From NCBI GenBank assembly GCA_029204225.1, contig CM055100.1:14220538-14284537 (forward strand): a stretch of 64,000 nucleotides of DNA, given 5' to 3'. Each line of letters begins with the position of its first letter. The stretch's first letter is position 1. A model generated the notes under the pieces. It did no database searches and had not been told where the DNA came from. It saw only the letters and a list, made by a program, of their open reading frames with translations. Position numbers and translations under genes: made by a program. Positions 42,415 to 54,830 of the stretch are shown in pieces. The DNA is from Diphasiastrum complanatum (lineage: Eukaryota; Streptophyta; Lycopodiopsida; Lycopodiales; Lycopodiaceae).

Positions 42415-43709
42415 TGGTGTCTCACTTATCATGTCATTGTCGAGTGTATCCCAGACTTCATCCGGATACACATCCCATGTGTATACTTTGGGTTTGGGCC
42501 TATATGCTTGTGTGTTGGGTACTTTGGATGTTAGTTGGACATGAGCCAACGGCCCTGGTGACTTGATCTCCTAAGGAATTGCTTTTGGCAGATGACGTTG
42601 TGCATCTAGATATAGGAGTACATGTTCATCCGTCATTTCTACATCACCCATGGGAAGAATACCTTCTTCCAAAACATGGGCGGTAGAGACACTAGGTTCT
42701 CCTGGGCACCAAGCTTTAGGAATCGGGTCAATCATCATAAGTGGGATGATGGGTGTTCAATGTCTGTAGAAGATGAGAGAATATCCACATCTTCTGTAGC
42801 AGTTTTGATATGACATCGATTGGAATCAGCACAGTCGACAGAGGCTAGTGCTTGACCCCAATTGATTATGTCCGTGGATCTTGTATAGTGGCCGTTTGGT
42901 TGGATTGGGACACTATTTGATTCGTCATATGTTGTTGATGGCCAATCATCATAAACTTTAGCAGGCCAGTTGAGTCAACAATGACAATGTGATTGCCAAA
43001 GGTGATTTTGCTATGCTTTCAATCTTGGACAACACCTGTCATCTGGAGCCAGGGTGTATCATGAAGGAGTTTATAAGTATTGGCATCTTCTGGTAAGTCT
43101 AAGATGACACAATCGATCACAAATTTGACACCTATTATTCGAACCTTTATAATTGATAAATGACCAGCAGGGTCTGTAACTCGCTGACCAGCCATGCAAA
43201 GTTTATATCGTGGTTGATCAAGGGTATGGAAGCCCCATGACTTTGCCAATGACAAAGCCATTATATTGATGCCTGATCCGCTATCAAGGATATATAGCAG
43301 ATACTGCGGGATAGTTTTTATAGGTCAAAGGGAGGGTGATGCTAGTCCTCTTAGCAACACCTGTATTCAACAAATTCATAGGAATCTGGGGAATTTTAGG
43401 AATCTCTTCTGTTTTCTGTTGTTCATAAGGAATAGTAGGCAGCTGAAAACTAGATGGATATAACGTTGAAGCCCAGTGAAGGATTTTATTACGCTATGGA
43501 ACGACATGGTGAGTTGAGCTTGTAGGAGGTTAGAAAATACTTCAAGTCCCTGTAGGGATTGCTCCTTTTCAGAGATTTGATCTGATAACAAACTTTCCGT
43601 ATGTTCTTCCTCTCGCAAAAATTCATCTCGAAATTTATTGTATTGCCTTTGTTCCATGTTTGGGTCTGAGTAATCTTTTGGTAATGTGGAAGCTGTCAAG
43701 TGGCTTTTG
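42415..43709 (-). pseudogene. GyB-like gag tail, protease and connector
   Basis: On the minus strand, from 43709: a gag-protease linker with charged coiled-coil character (MTASTLPKDYSDPNMEQRQY, HTESLLSDQISEKEQ), then a protease with an intact active-site motif YILDSGSGINIMALSLAKSW (about 43240-43300) and VKFVIDCVILDLPEDANTYK. The connector toward RT (43018 to 42415) is full of stops. RT itself is absent at the junction with GyD. It is probably the upstream half of the element whose downstream half is 31290-35988. Confidence 0.65.
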
Positions 43710-43980
43710 TGATGCCACCTTATTGTTAAAAATTGAATATCAATATAAATATGGCATGATATACTCGAAAATGAAGATATGAGCTGGTTAAGTATAAATC
43801 ATGAGTCATTTTTCGGGAATATATCTCCTAAGTACTTGCCTTGTAATTAAGGACAAGACCTTTAATAGAAAAGACATTGTCTTGGATAACCTTTACTAGG
43901 TCACTTTCTGATGCTGTCCTCTCTGGGAATGGCACTATCTGCTACAAAATCTATATTAACCTTGTTGGTATAGTACGACA
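43710..43980 (+). repeat. GyA3 5' LTR with large internal deletion
   Basis: Starts TGATGCCACC and ends TAGTACGACA, matching the ends of the 1262-bp LTR at 8350-9611, but only 271 bp long. The deletion joins ACTAGGTC to ACTTTCT and removes the TATA-containing part. Confidence 0.85.
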
Positions 43981-43992
43981 TATACCAATTTT

Positions 43993-44010
43993 TGGCGCCA
44001 TTGTCGGGGA
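43993..44010 (+). other. GyA3 primer binding site (tRNA-Asp type)
   Basis: TGGCGCCATTGTCGGGGA differs at two positions from TGGCGCCGTTGCCGGGGA, the complement of the 3' end of plant tRNA-Asp used by Athila and related Gypsy elements. It lies 12 bases after the LTR. Confidence 0.85.
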
Positions 44011-44082
44011 TAGTTTAGGAAAGTTATAAGAAATCTAGACGAAATCAATGCCCAGTTACTTGAACTCCTAATTAGCTTCGGT

Positions 44083-45330
44083 ATGGAGGCTCCCGCTGCA
44101 CGTTTCACTTCTATATCAAAAACTAAATACAATTATTTCAAAGGGACTTCTTCCAACGATGCAGATAGCTATGTCTCACAATTTGAATCAATAGCTAATG
44201 CAAATAACGAAGGTACTGACGTAGACAAACTACAAATCTTCCCTGGTCTGCTAAGAAAGAAGACGCGCATCTGGTACAGTCAAGTTGAACCAGGCCATGT
44301 AGGAACTTGGTACCTACTAAAAGAAGCGTTTCTGAACCAGTTCAGAGAAATCGGTTAAAAATCGAGAATTCTCGTACGTCTGAACAATGTTCAGAAGAAG
44401 AGTAAAGAATCCCTTCGCAACTATACATGAAAGGTTAAAAATCTCATAGGAAAACTAACCGGTGTATATTCCGTTGATATGCAGATCGAATGGTTTTTGG
44501 CTGGTTTACCACCAAAGATTGATCGGTATTGCAGACAAGGGGACATGACCACCTTAGCAGCAGTAATAGCTAGTGCAAAAATCTTCGAGACCTCGAAACT
44601 AGCACGAAAGCGACGATCCACTAAGAAATCTCGAAGGTCGAAGACTGAATCTAGTGATAGCAATGATGATTCAGATTCTGATTCAAGTACCAGTTCTTCA
44701 AGTTCGGAATCTGAAAGCAGCGATTCATCATAATCAGAAGCTGACAAAGGAGAGAGAAAGAATAAACGATGAACTAAACAAAAGGATGACACGAAAGTTG
44801 TCAACTTCTAAAGTTGAAAAGCTTTGGAAGAGTAATATAGCTGACCTTAATAACAAGTTTCATGATTTGAAAGTGCAGATCTCTGAAGTTGCAGATAAAA
44901 GACTGAAAGCGTCTTCTTCCAACTCGGGAATGTGGTGTACGAAATGTGGAATTTCAGGACACGCTAAGGAAGACTGCACCACTGTGAATGTCAAATATAT
45001 TGAAGATCCTGGTACTTTTTATTTTTCAAAATGATGCGACTACTAACTATGTTTAGGGTACTGCAGCATCAGCCCAGTAGGACAGACCCAAGTTTGTACC
45101 AAGAAGACATGATCCTCCTGAATTTGTTGGACCAGTGAAGTCTCAAATCGCAACTAAACTAGTGTCGGGCAACTGCTATAACTGTGGAGAGCCGGGACAT
45201 TTTTCACCTGACTGTCCTTAGCCGCGAAAGCTGATTGGTTATGTACCGTTATGATTGAATTGCAAAGATTCTGGTCACAAGTATCCTAACTGCCCTCAGC
45301 CGCAGAAGCCGCGACCCAAATATCAGTATG
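44083..45330 (+). pseudogene. GyA3 gag
   Basis: The ATG at 44083 starts MEAPAARFTSISKTKYNYF. The capsid-like region has VSQFESIANANNE and WYLLKEAFLNQFREIG, then WFLAGLPPKIDRY. A Ser/Asp-rich stretch follows (44640-44733). Three zinc knuckles are visible: CTKCGISGHAKEDC (44936-44977), CYNCGEPGHFSPDC (45173-45214), and a third, NCKDSGHKYPNC (45258-45299), whose first Cys is lost. Stops at 44356 and 44428 and frameshifts near 44733, 45030 and 45220 break the frame. This region is missing from GyA1. Confidence 0.85.
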
Positions 45331-46394
45331 TAGCAACACCAGCTGTTGCAGACTCGAAAGCGAAAGCTTCGACTGATGCTGTTGTGGAGAGAATTGACGT
45401 TATTGAAAAAAAATTGGCGAAGATAGAAGATCAGTCCTGGCCAAGTGACGTGGAGAAATTATTCAAAGTCACAACGAGAAGCAAAAGGTCCTCGAAACCT
45501 GACCAGAAATCTTCGACAAAGCGCAGAAAGTCCTCAAAGAAAAAATCTTCTAGTAAAACGACGAACAAATCTACGACTAAGAAAGATCTTAAGGATGACC
45601 CCAACTATGACCGTGATGTTGCAAAGTTATTTGCAAAAGATATCTCAGTAGAGATGAAAGAAATTATCAACACTAAACTTCAGTTAGCTACTGTAGAGAA
45701 GGTGGTCACTTTCGAGGAAGGGGACGATGAAATCACGAAGACGAAATTGTCTAGTGCTGTTATTGATAAGCCAATCTCGAAATCGAAGACGAAGGACTAT
45801 GACATCGTGACTGATATTGGATCTCTTCGTCCAAACATTACATTTGAGCAGCTGTTGGCAGATAACACTTATTATAAAAAGCAACTGAAAGGTCTTTCTG
45901 CACCAAAAAAGAAGAAAAAAGTTTCTTTGCCAGATGCTGGTGTTCTTTCTATTGATTTAGGTGATCTCGGCGCACCTAAAATTGATATTACCATTGTTGG
46001 ATACCTGATAAAAATAGTGCCAATTGACTTTGGTTCCAGTGTGAACATAATAACAAAAGACACAACTCATGCTTTGGGGCTGAGTGACATTCAACCGACA
46101 TAGTGAAACATCAAGTTAGTTGATTCGACATGATGAAAACCTGTTGGAGAACTGAAGGATGTCACTGTTTACATTCAAGCCAAGCCATTCACAATGAATT
46201 TCATAGCTATCAAACCACTTGGTTTGTCATCCTATTCTGTGCTGATTGGACGACCCTGGCTTTATCAATCAAACACAAGTGTTCATTGGAAATCCAGAGA
46301 GTTGAGATTTCAGACTAGTGAGACCAATAATTGAAGTAAGCCAGCAGAACAAATAATTACCTGGAGTCGTGACAAATATGAAGGTGGAACTCCT
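45331..46394 (+). pseudogene. GyA3 gag tail and protease
   Basis: A linker with SWPSDVEKLFKVTTRSK and a Lys/Ser-rich basic tract leads to the protease, whose putative active site is D-F-G-S-S (Asp codon 46026-46028) followed by VNII and HALGLSDIQ. A later block near 46215-46320 (LIGRPWLY-like) is broken by frameshifts. It aligns with GyA1 6845-5900 in reverse orientation. Confidence 0.75.
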
Positions 46395-47640
46395 TTGTCT
46401 GACACCAGTTTTACCTCAGAAGAATCTTCTTATTCTTTACATGTTTTTTCTAATGAATCTGACATTGAAGTGCAATATTTTGAATGTTATGAGAATGCTG
46501 ACGAAGAAGAATTCTTCGATGCCTACAACACTGAAGCGGATGTTTCGTATGAAGAAATTATAGTTGCAGACACGAACTCAAAAGAATCTGACGATTCGAG
46601 TGACGAATCTGAACGTGAATTTCGTAACAAGAACCAGGTTGATGACAAAAAAACATCTATGGAGTCAACCATGCGCAAAATTCATGGCCATACCAAGGCT
46701 AGTATGACAGAAGGTATCATTTTACCAGATTCTACTGAACGAATTGAACTTGCACCTAGCATAATTGTGCATGTTTCGAAGTCACTTGGAGAATCTGAAT
46801 TGGCGGAATTCACTGAACTATTGAAGGAGTCTCAAGATGTTTTTGCTTGGTCGCTCGACGATTTGAAGGCCCAGTATACCTGCAGAATTCGGAGTAGGAA
46901 GATGTTGTACATGTTCGACAGAGACAATATCGTCTCAATCCCAAGTACTCTCTCATGGTTAAGGACGAACTCAACAAGCACCTTAAGGTAGGTATAATCT
47001 ATCTCGTCTTAAGCAGTGAATGAGTTTCACCCATTGTTGTCGTCCAAAAGAAGAAGACTGGCAAAATATGAATATGCCAGGATTTTCACAAACTCAATGT
47101 TGCCACAAGGAAGGATCATCATTCTCTGCCCTTCACAGATTCCATCTTAGACCGGGTTGCTAGTCCGGAGCGTTACAGTTTTTGTGACGGTTTTTATGGT
47201 TATAATCAGGTTGGAGTGCGGAAGGAGGATCATTCAAAACTACATTCACTAGGAATTGGGGCACTTATGCCTACAACAAAATGCCATTTGGTCTTTGTAA
47301 CGCTCTAGTGACTTGTCAGCAAATCATGATATTAATTTTCGTTGCCTTCCTAAGAACTTTTCTCGAAATATATATTGATGATTTCTGTGTATATAGTGAT
47401 ATAAAGACACACCTGCAGAAGCTGGAATTAACATTACAACGGTGTCAAGATACTTGTTTATCTCTTCATCCAGAGAAATGTTTTTTTCAGTATGAAAGAA
47501 GGAATATTACTTGGACACAGAATATCTAACAGAGGAATAGAAGTCGACAAAGATAAAGCCGAGCTTATAAAGAATCTCCAGATACCAACCAATTTACGTG
47601 AACTATGAGCTTTCTTAGGACATGTCAGCTATTACCGGAG
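46395..47640 (+). pseudogene. GyA3 reverse transcriptase
   Basis: An acidic connector (DSSDESEREFRNKNQVDDK) precedes AEFTELLKESQDVFAWS, then RT fingers with a frameshift at ~46870. The palm contains MPFGLCNAL at 47281 and a preserved YIDD catalytic motif (EIYIDDFCVYSD, about 47365-47400). Then come LHPEKCFFQY and a frameshift, and the thumb with FLGHVSYYRRFIQNH near 47615-47655. At least five stops or frameshifts are present. It keeps the palm that GyA1 lost. Confidence 0.85.
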
Positions 47641-48200
47641 ATTTATTCAAAATCATGTTTCTATTGTTGCCTCTCTTACACATCTACTGAAGAAACAAGT
47701 GGAATACTTGTGGATGAATGAACAGCAGAAAGTATTCGAAGAACTTAAACAAAGGTTCATCAATGCTCCTATTCTGAGACCACCCAACGGGACTATTTTA
47801 TTTCATAGTTATGTGGATGTTTCTGCATTTGTTGTTGGCGTCTGTCTAAGCCAGAAGGACGACCAGAAGAAAGATCATCCCCCTTTACTATGTGAGTCGA
47901 CAGCTCAGTGTATCAGAGAAGAATTATTCAGCTACAGAAAGGGAAGCTCTTGGAATGATTTTCACTATTAAGAAATTTCGGCATTATTTGCTGAGATATG
48001 CATTTATTTTTCATGTTGATCACTATGCTCTTAAGTATCTTGTAAATAAACCAGATCTATCAGGACGAATTGCTCGATGGGTTCTACTTCTGCAAGAATT
48101 CACTTATCAAGTAGAACTTCGCCTATCGCAACTCAGCACCGAGAAAATTGAATAATCTATTAATGATGATTTTTCAGACGAACATCTATTTGAAATTTCA
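47641..48200 (+). pseudogene. GyA3 RNase H
   Basis: Blocks KVFEELKQRFINAPILRPPN, HSYVDVSAFVVGVCLSQKDD, then after a frameshift SRQLSVSEKNYSATEREALG and FHVDHYALKYLVNKPDLSGR. It ends before a short acidic linker leading to the integrase. Confidence 0.85.
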
Positions 48201-48209
48201 TCTAAAAAT

Positions 48210-49456
48210 TTGTTATATTCTGATATTATTATTTATCTCACAGATCAGATATATCCGGATGGTTATGATTTAGAGCAAAAGACAGTTTTTCAATATAAGA
48301 TAGCACCTTATACAATTATTAACAATGTTTGTACAAGCTTGGTGTTGACCATCAACCACGAAGATGTCTCGAAATTGAAGACATTCAAAAGGTTGTTAAA
48401 GCCTTGCACTCTGAAGATGTTGGAGGACACTTTGCCCTAAAGAACACAGTTAATAAGATATTGACTACCAAGTATTGGTGGCCAACAATGTTCAAGGATG
48501 TATCAAACTTTATTCGTTCATGTGATCCATGCCAGAGATCTGGTAAGCCTACAAAAGCAATGAATTGGCCGTTGACACCAATCCTGCCTCTTGCACCATT
48601 TGAAAAGTGGGGGATTGACTTTGTCGGTCCAATCAAACCTGTGACCCGACATACGAAATGTCGTTATATTCTAGCTGCAACGGATTATGCTACAAAGAAC
48701 GTTGAAGCAGAGTCGACGAAACAAAACGATGTGAAAATTGTTGTGACGTTCTTATTCAAATGTATAATCACAAGATAGGGTTGTCCACTCGAACTAGTAA
48801 GTGACCGAGGTACACATTTTCTAAATGACACTATACGGTTGCTGACAACCTATTTCTTGATCAAACACCGAAAAACTACACCGTATAATCCAAAAGCAAA
48901 CGGGTTGACAGAAAGAGCTAATGGAATCTTATGTAAGATCCTGAATAAAATTACTATTGCACATGCAACGGATTGGGATCAGAAACTACCATCAGTTCTC
49001 TGGGCTTATCGCAACAAAGAAAAAATCACGACGAAGTAGACACCATATTTTCTTACGTATGGTATTTATCCTATTTTGCCAATTGAATTTGAGGTGAAAA
49101 CTTTTCGTATTCAAACTCAACGAACAGATGCAGAATGTATAAACTAAAGGTTGACTAATATTGAAGAACTAGCTGAAGCTCGTGTGACTTCACAAAAATT
49201 ATTGAAGGAAATCCAGGAACAAAGAAAGAAGAAGTATGACAGTCATATCAGGAAATGTGATTTGAAAGCTGACGACTTTGCGCTGATATATGATATTCAA
49301 CATCAAAAGTTCCCTGGAAAACTCCATATGAGATGGCTTGGACCTTATAAAGTCATAGAGGTGTTTGACAATGGTTCTGTGCAACTTCAATCACTTGAAA
49401 GTGAACAGTTACCTACATGTATTAATGGGTCCAGACTGAAGAAATACTACCTTTGA
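48210..49456 (+). pseudogene. GyA3 integrase
   Basis: Zinc-binding region ([23 protein letters not shown]), catalytic core with [24 protein letters not shown] and NGLTERANGILCKIL for the three acidic residues, and a C-terminal domain ending RLKKYYL with the stop at 49454-49456. A frameshift near 48330, a stop at 48777 and stops at 49037 and 49145 interrupt it. Otherwise it is the best preserved integrase of the GyA family here. Confidence 0.9.
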
Positions 49457-50170
49457 CCAGAATTTTTTTTTCTTATTATTTTCTAGTATTTATCTGGAAT
49501 TAATCGCGAATTTTTTTTTATATTGTCTAATATTTTTTGCAACTTTTCTTTTATCTTTTCTAGAAATTTTCGTAAAATTTTCTACAACCTTCCAACATTT
49601 TTTATAATGGTGAAATTTTTGAGAATTTTTTTTTGACTTCTCTCAATCTTTCAATATAATTTCTAAAGTATTTTTGAGAATTTTTCAAGACACTAAATTT
49701 GTTAATCAAATTTTTGTAAATCATTTTCGAGAATCTTTCTAAAATCTTTCTAGCATATTTTTGAGAATCTCTCGATCTACTTTTTGTATTCCTCCATTAA
49801 AGATGATGGCCACATGATCATCATTATTCACACGTGTGTACGCTCACATATCAAAACAAATATTGTTTTTTTTTAATTTAATTCTTTTCTTTTCACAAAC
49901 GGTCTTCCGTCATTACAGATTGATCTGTCAAATTATAGTTTCAAACACTCAGCCATGCACGTCCTCCATAAATGGAAGTGATAGATGTCATGTCACCATG
50001 CCATGTCATCATCCCTTCTACACCGCTACTGCATAACATAGTTATTTTTCATTTTCTTCCTTACACTTTCTTCCTACAATTACATGCTTTCCTGTGCTCA
50101 TTCTCTTTGCGATCAAAGCACTCTCATATGAACTTTTGCGATCTACGGAGCTTCGTCAAACATTCGACCA
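49457..50170 (+). other. GyA3 spacer between integrase and extra ORF
   Basis: AT-rich, no gene supported. The GyA1 counterpart has the dense TTCNNGAA cluster. Here the motif survives in fewer places. The last ~200 bases form the leader of the extra ORF. Confidence 0.6.
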
Positions 50171-51398
50171 ATGGCTTCCGGATCAAATTCTAGTTCTACT
50201 ATCATTTGGAAAGCACGTGCAGGAATCCGCCTGGCATCCATCCAGTCTTATTTGGATCAATGCAGGTTGGGTGATCTGAAAGTGGATCCTTCTATAATCT
50301 TATCTGAAGTAAGTACTGAATTTGGGAACTCCATCCACTCAATCTTTGAGGTGGGCTTCAAAGTTCATGTGTGAGAAAAAATTTTCACCATTACTAAAGA
50401 CCTGTTCTGCATAGCCCTCAGGTTACCTTTGGATGGGAAGATGGTTTCAATGAAGACTCAATGGATGAAGTGGCACATTTTTTGAGCAACTGTTTCGTAC
50501 CCACGAAGGGATACAAAATTTCAATGATCAAGAATACAACATTTAAGCTGTTCTATAAATACGCGAATCAAACAATATTTTTGACGGATGTGGATGCAAC
50601 AATTTTAGTCCAAAATTTTGGCTATATATTGGATGCGTTAGCGGGTAATCCAGTTTGCTTCGGCGTTATTACCTACAAGGCTTTTTTGCGATGGATTAAG
50701 CATCAAAAGTTTTCTGGTGTTGGAGCACATGTTTCTCGATTGTGTGCCCATTTTGACATTTTGACCGAGCAAGAGTGCTAACAGGAAGGATTTTGACTCC
50801 CAAGCCAATTGATCTTTCCAGCATCCTGCCTGTCCCTATTTCGGTTACACCAGATGCTGCACCAGCAGTCAAAGTGACAACTACCACTGCTATGGAGATT
50901 GATGCTGCACCATCCCAACCAGATACAGTTCCAGTTGTGGCAATGGATACAGATGGAGCTGTTGTTGCTGCTGCTGCTGATTCCTCAAAGCTAGCATCTG
51001 CTTCCACATCTCAAAAGTAGCAGAGTGCATCCGCCTCTGATGATGATGCAACCCTGTTTGACACATTAGAGAAAGCACGGATAGCTGCTGAAGGCGACCC
51101 TGGGGCACATATTGAAAATGAAGATGAACCAGACAACTAGCCCTAGTGGTTTCGAACCATGACAGAGAAAGCCAAAAATCTAGTGGCTGAAGTATATGAG
51201 TTGGACAAGTACCATCAAAAGATTACCATAGAGTTTGTTAACTCATAAAGGAGATGCCAAGAGGATCTAAAGGTGTCCTACGAGAAGATCGATTCGCTCG
51301 AATCAGACAACACGAAGCTGATTGAACAAAATCGTTCTCTCGAAACACAGCTTCAGACTCTAATAAACGAAGCTGATTCTTTGAAGAAGATGAATAAG
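50171..51398 (+). pseudogene. GyA3 extra ORF, N-terminal half
   Basis: Starts MASGSNSSSTIIWKARAGIR at 50171. The first ~200 codons match the GyA1 extra ORF (LGDLKVDPSIILSEVSTEF; later VDATILVQNFGYILDALAGN and FLRWIKHQKFSGVGAHV), with stops at 50372 and a frameshift near 50430-50460. Then come an Ala/Val/Thr-rich disordered part (50775-51018) and a coiled-coil start (EKAKNLVAEVYELDKYHQK; LESDNTKLIEQNRSLETQLQ). It is cut off at 51398 by the Copia LTR that starts at 51399. Confidence 0.75.
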
Positions 51399-52070
51399 TG
51401 TTGGCGCAAGAGAGGTATTCTCTCTTGCAAGTAATGTGACTAGCTACTGCTAATCTGTAAAATTCACTATCGAGCTATATCAAACTCTTACAGTTCTGTC
51501 TGTTCTATATCCGTAACTATGTCAGTCTGTATCTGTAATTTCTTTTATGTGATCAATTTAGGGAACTGATTAAGTTAAAGCTCTAATCAAAAGAAATGCA
51601 TTAGGCCTAATCAAAACTAATTCTAGTTTCCTGTCCAGCCGCTTTCTGCCCATTACACTATGCTTTCACGCTGTAGACCTTCACATTTTAGAAAGACACC
51701 TTTGTGATTTTAAGGGCATCTTCACATTTTATCGGAAGGCATTTATAAGACAGTGTCGCATTTTCACTGGCAACAAACCTGAAGGTAGGCTGAAAAACAT
51801 TTCTAAGGCATTTATAAGATAGTATCGCTTTTTTTTTTTTAATGCGAAAAATGCAACAATGTTGGGAGAGTTGGCCAAAATTATTTTCTAAGTGTTTTGA
51901 CTTAGTGCTGCATTTTTTCTCATGACCAAAAGTTGCGAACTGTGCGACAAAACAGTTCAAAAATGCAGACTATGTGAAACATATTTCAAAAATGCAACAA
52001 TCAGAAAAAACAAAAAAGAAAAACTAAGAAAAATACTAAGGCTTTGAAAGATAGAAACTCTTAGTTTCTT
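51399..52070 (-). repeat. CoE 3' LTR region (left end precise, right end approximate)
   Basis: The left end TGTTGGCGC is a Copia-like terminus and lies exactly where GyA3 stops. Right after it a 9-bp stem with 5-base loop (51406-51428) occurs. The right limit is set by the RNase H end on the minus strand and is not resolved by a second LTR. Confidence 0.6.
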
Positions 52071-53500
52071 CAGCTCCCTCTCGAAGTTGGTACTTTTTGA
52101 TTTCTAGGCTTGCATTCTACTTCTCAAAAGTTGCCTTGTCAAGAGGCTTTGTGAAAATATTAGCCACCATCTATGATCTTCAGCTTGTCTTTCTCAATCA
52201 GATCTCTTATCAGATGATATCTGATAGCAATTTGTTTTGTCTTGGAATGAAACACTCGATCCTTCGTCAAATGAATGGAGGATGTGTTATCCATGAACAG
52301 TAGTTGTGGCTCATTGGAGTTCTCTCCCAGTCCGTCAAGGAACTACTTGAGCCATGTAAGTTCGTTCGCTTGAGTCATGTAAGTTTGTTTGCCATCTTCG
52401 CTGCTGCAACATACTCTGCTTCATAGGATGATTGCATAATTATGGTCTACTTCCTGCTGACCCATATCACAGCTACACCGGCTGCTATTGTGCATCCTCC
52501 TAAGATGCTCTTGCAGTCATCTTTTAGGGACGCCCAGCTTGCATCGCTGTAGGATTTGATCTGGAATCCTCCATGTTGAGAATAATCTTTCATCTGTTGA
52601 AGGTATTGCAGAATTCTTTTGGCGAGCTTCTAGTGCATAGGGCCTGGATTGATGTTGAATTGGCTCTTGAAAACTGCGTAGGCAATGTCAAGACGTGTAT
52701 TATCTGTGAGGTACATGAGTGACCCAATCAGCCTCCTGTAGGGCATGTTTAGCATGGCTTCCTGCCCTTCTACATTCTATGGACAGTCTTGCTTTGTCAG
52801 AATCGTTCCAGCTACCATCAACGTATTAGCTCCCTTGCAGCCTGCTAGGTAGCATCTTGCTTTCCCTAGGTTTCATATTTCAAAATGATGAGAAATATCA
52901 ACCTTCTCCTGAGCAATCAGATTGTTCCTTCAGGACAGAATCAAAGTGTCATCAACGTAGACAACAATTATCATGATTTCTCCATATGTGACCTTTGTAT
53001 AAACATTGTAGTCGAGCCATCAATGGTTGAAATTCTAAGGATCTAAGAGTGTGATCTTTCTTCTTATACCACTATCTAGCAGACTGCTTCAGTCTGTATA
53101 GGTTTCTTTGCATTCGGCAGGCATAGTTGGCAAAGCATGAGCAGATAAATCCTGGTGGTTGGTCCATGTAGACCTCTTCACTCAACTCGCCATGTAAGAA
53201 GGCGGTCTTTTCATCCACTATGTGGATCTTGAGACTGTATGCTGCTGCATATGCAAATAGTAGGGCATATGCAAGTTGTAGGCATAATTAGAAAAAGTTT
53301 CAGTATAGTCAACGCCATACTTCTGAGAAAAATCTCTTGCTACCAGTCTGGCCTTGTGCTTTGATACATTGCCATCAAGTCCATACTTGTATTTGAAGAT
53401 CCACTTGCACTTTATAGTCTTCTTGTCTACTAGTAATGGCTCTAGATTCCAGACATTGTTTTGCTCCATGGAATTTATTTTGTCTTCCATTGCTTTAGTC
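52071..53500 (-). pseudogene. CoE Copia RT and RNase H
   Basis: On the minus strand from 53490: a typical Copia RT entry (MEDKINSMEQNNVWNLEPL, then KCKWIFKYKYGLDGNVSKHK, ARLVARDFSQKYGVDYTETF). The catalytic motif YVDD is intact at 52948-52959 (VVYVDDTLILS). RNase H ends with HSKTKQIAIRYHLIRD and ANIFTKPLDKATFEK near 52105-52150. Several stops and frameshifts interrupt the tract, for example near 53220 and 52915. Confidence 0.9.
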
Positions 53501-54057
53501 CACTTATTCTTATTTGGACAGCTGATAGCTTTCTCATACGTTTGAGATTCTCCGCCAAATCCACAAAATTCTTCTATTGCATAAGATGAGCTATCAGATA
53601 TAAATTTGATAGGTGCTCTTCTTTCTCTCGTGGATCTTCTTGGAGAGTCTGTAGTTAGATCAATGGCCTTGCCTTTGTCAAGTTTCTTGCCTTTGCTGTT
53701 GAACTGTGGTGAGTAGCCGGTGTCCTGGGTACAGGTTGCTCATCATCTGAATAGTCACTCTGTCCATTTGAAATTTGAACATCTTCTTTCGAATGCTCAG
53801 GGTCCACTCCCTCTGTTGATGTTGGCTAGTCATTGTAGCCTCTGGTCAGGATTTCGTAGCCGACTGGATCTTCATCAGCCATTGTCTTTGACTCATCAAA
53901 TCTGACGTCTCTGACAGTCTTGGTCTGCGTTGTCAGGCATGTAGATCCTGTAGTATGATGAATGAACATCACATCCTGTAGTATCATCCAGCTTCTTTCT
54001 TTTTTGATCTAGAATGTGGGCATATTCAACACATCCAAAAATGTGCACATATGTCAG
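53501..54057 (-). pseudogene. CoE Copia integrase tail and connector
   Basis: The minus strand begins with YVHIFGCVEYAHI (end of the integrase domain region, around 54000-54050), then a Ser/Pro/Glu-rich connector leading to RT. Everything upstream (gag, protease, integrase core, 5' LTR) is missing. The join to the GyC fragment is at about 54057. Confidence 0.7.
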
Positions 54058-54830
54058 GCCTATCCCTAAAACCATCTATGAGGTTAAGTCCTTTTTGGGC
54101 TTTACGGGATTTTTTCATAGATTTATCTTGTGCTATGCATTAATTGCATTGTAATTGACAAATATCCTCAAAGGGACTAAGAGAGTTAGCCGGCACAGTA
54201 AGTTCAGTCCTCCGGTTACCTGGACTGAAGAGTTGAATCAGAGTTTTGAGATGTGTAACTACAGCACCTATTTTACACATAGTGGACTCTAACAAGCCGT
54301 ATGTGCTTGAGACGAATGCTAGTGACTATGCTATAGGTGCAGTCCTATATTAGGATGGTAGGCCGATTGCTTTTGAAAGCAAGAAGTTAGATCCTGATCA
54401 AAGGCGGTATTCCACCTATGACAAGGAGCTTTTTGTTGTTATTCATGCCCTAAAGATTTGGAGACATTATTTGTATGGCTCCCAGTTTACCATAGTTACT
54501 GACCATCAAGCGTTAAAGTATATCAACGATGCGGTCGAACTTAGGGTTGTAAGGCCAGATGGTCAGAGATGCTCCATGAATTTCAATATGACATTGAGTA
54601 CCGGAAGGGTACTTCTAATAGTGTCACAGATGACTTAAGCCGAATTGGAGAGGTTAATCAGTTAAGCTTTTCTGAGATCCAATCCGAGTTATATTTGTCT
54701 TTAAGATATTTGTGTAAGACCGAAAGGTATTTGGGTCGTATTTGGCTAGGCGTCCTAGCAGGTTCTTCTAGATCTAGTAATGAGCTTGGAATGCAGGATT
54801 CCAAGATTTCTCCACGGGACAAGATATTAA
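54058..54830 (+). pseudogene. GyC chromovirus RT thumb and RNase H
   Basis: The fragment starts within RT (PIPKTIYEVKSFLGFTGFFH) and passes to RNase H with ETNASDYAIGAVLY, RPIAFESKKLDPDQRRYSTY, ELFVVIHALKIWRHYLYG and TDHQALKYINDA. Frameshifts near 54150, 54260, 54350 and 54550 break it. Confidence 0.8.

Noticed and set aside
49972-50193. Upstream start for the GyA3 extra ORF
   Set aside because: The upstream peptide resembles the GyA1 leader only until a frame difference between copies, whereas the MASG start at 50171 (2757 in GyA1) is shared.
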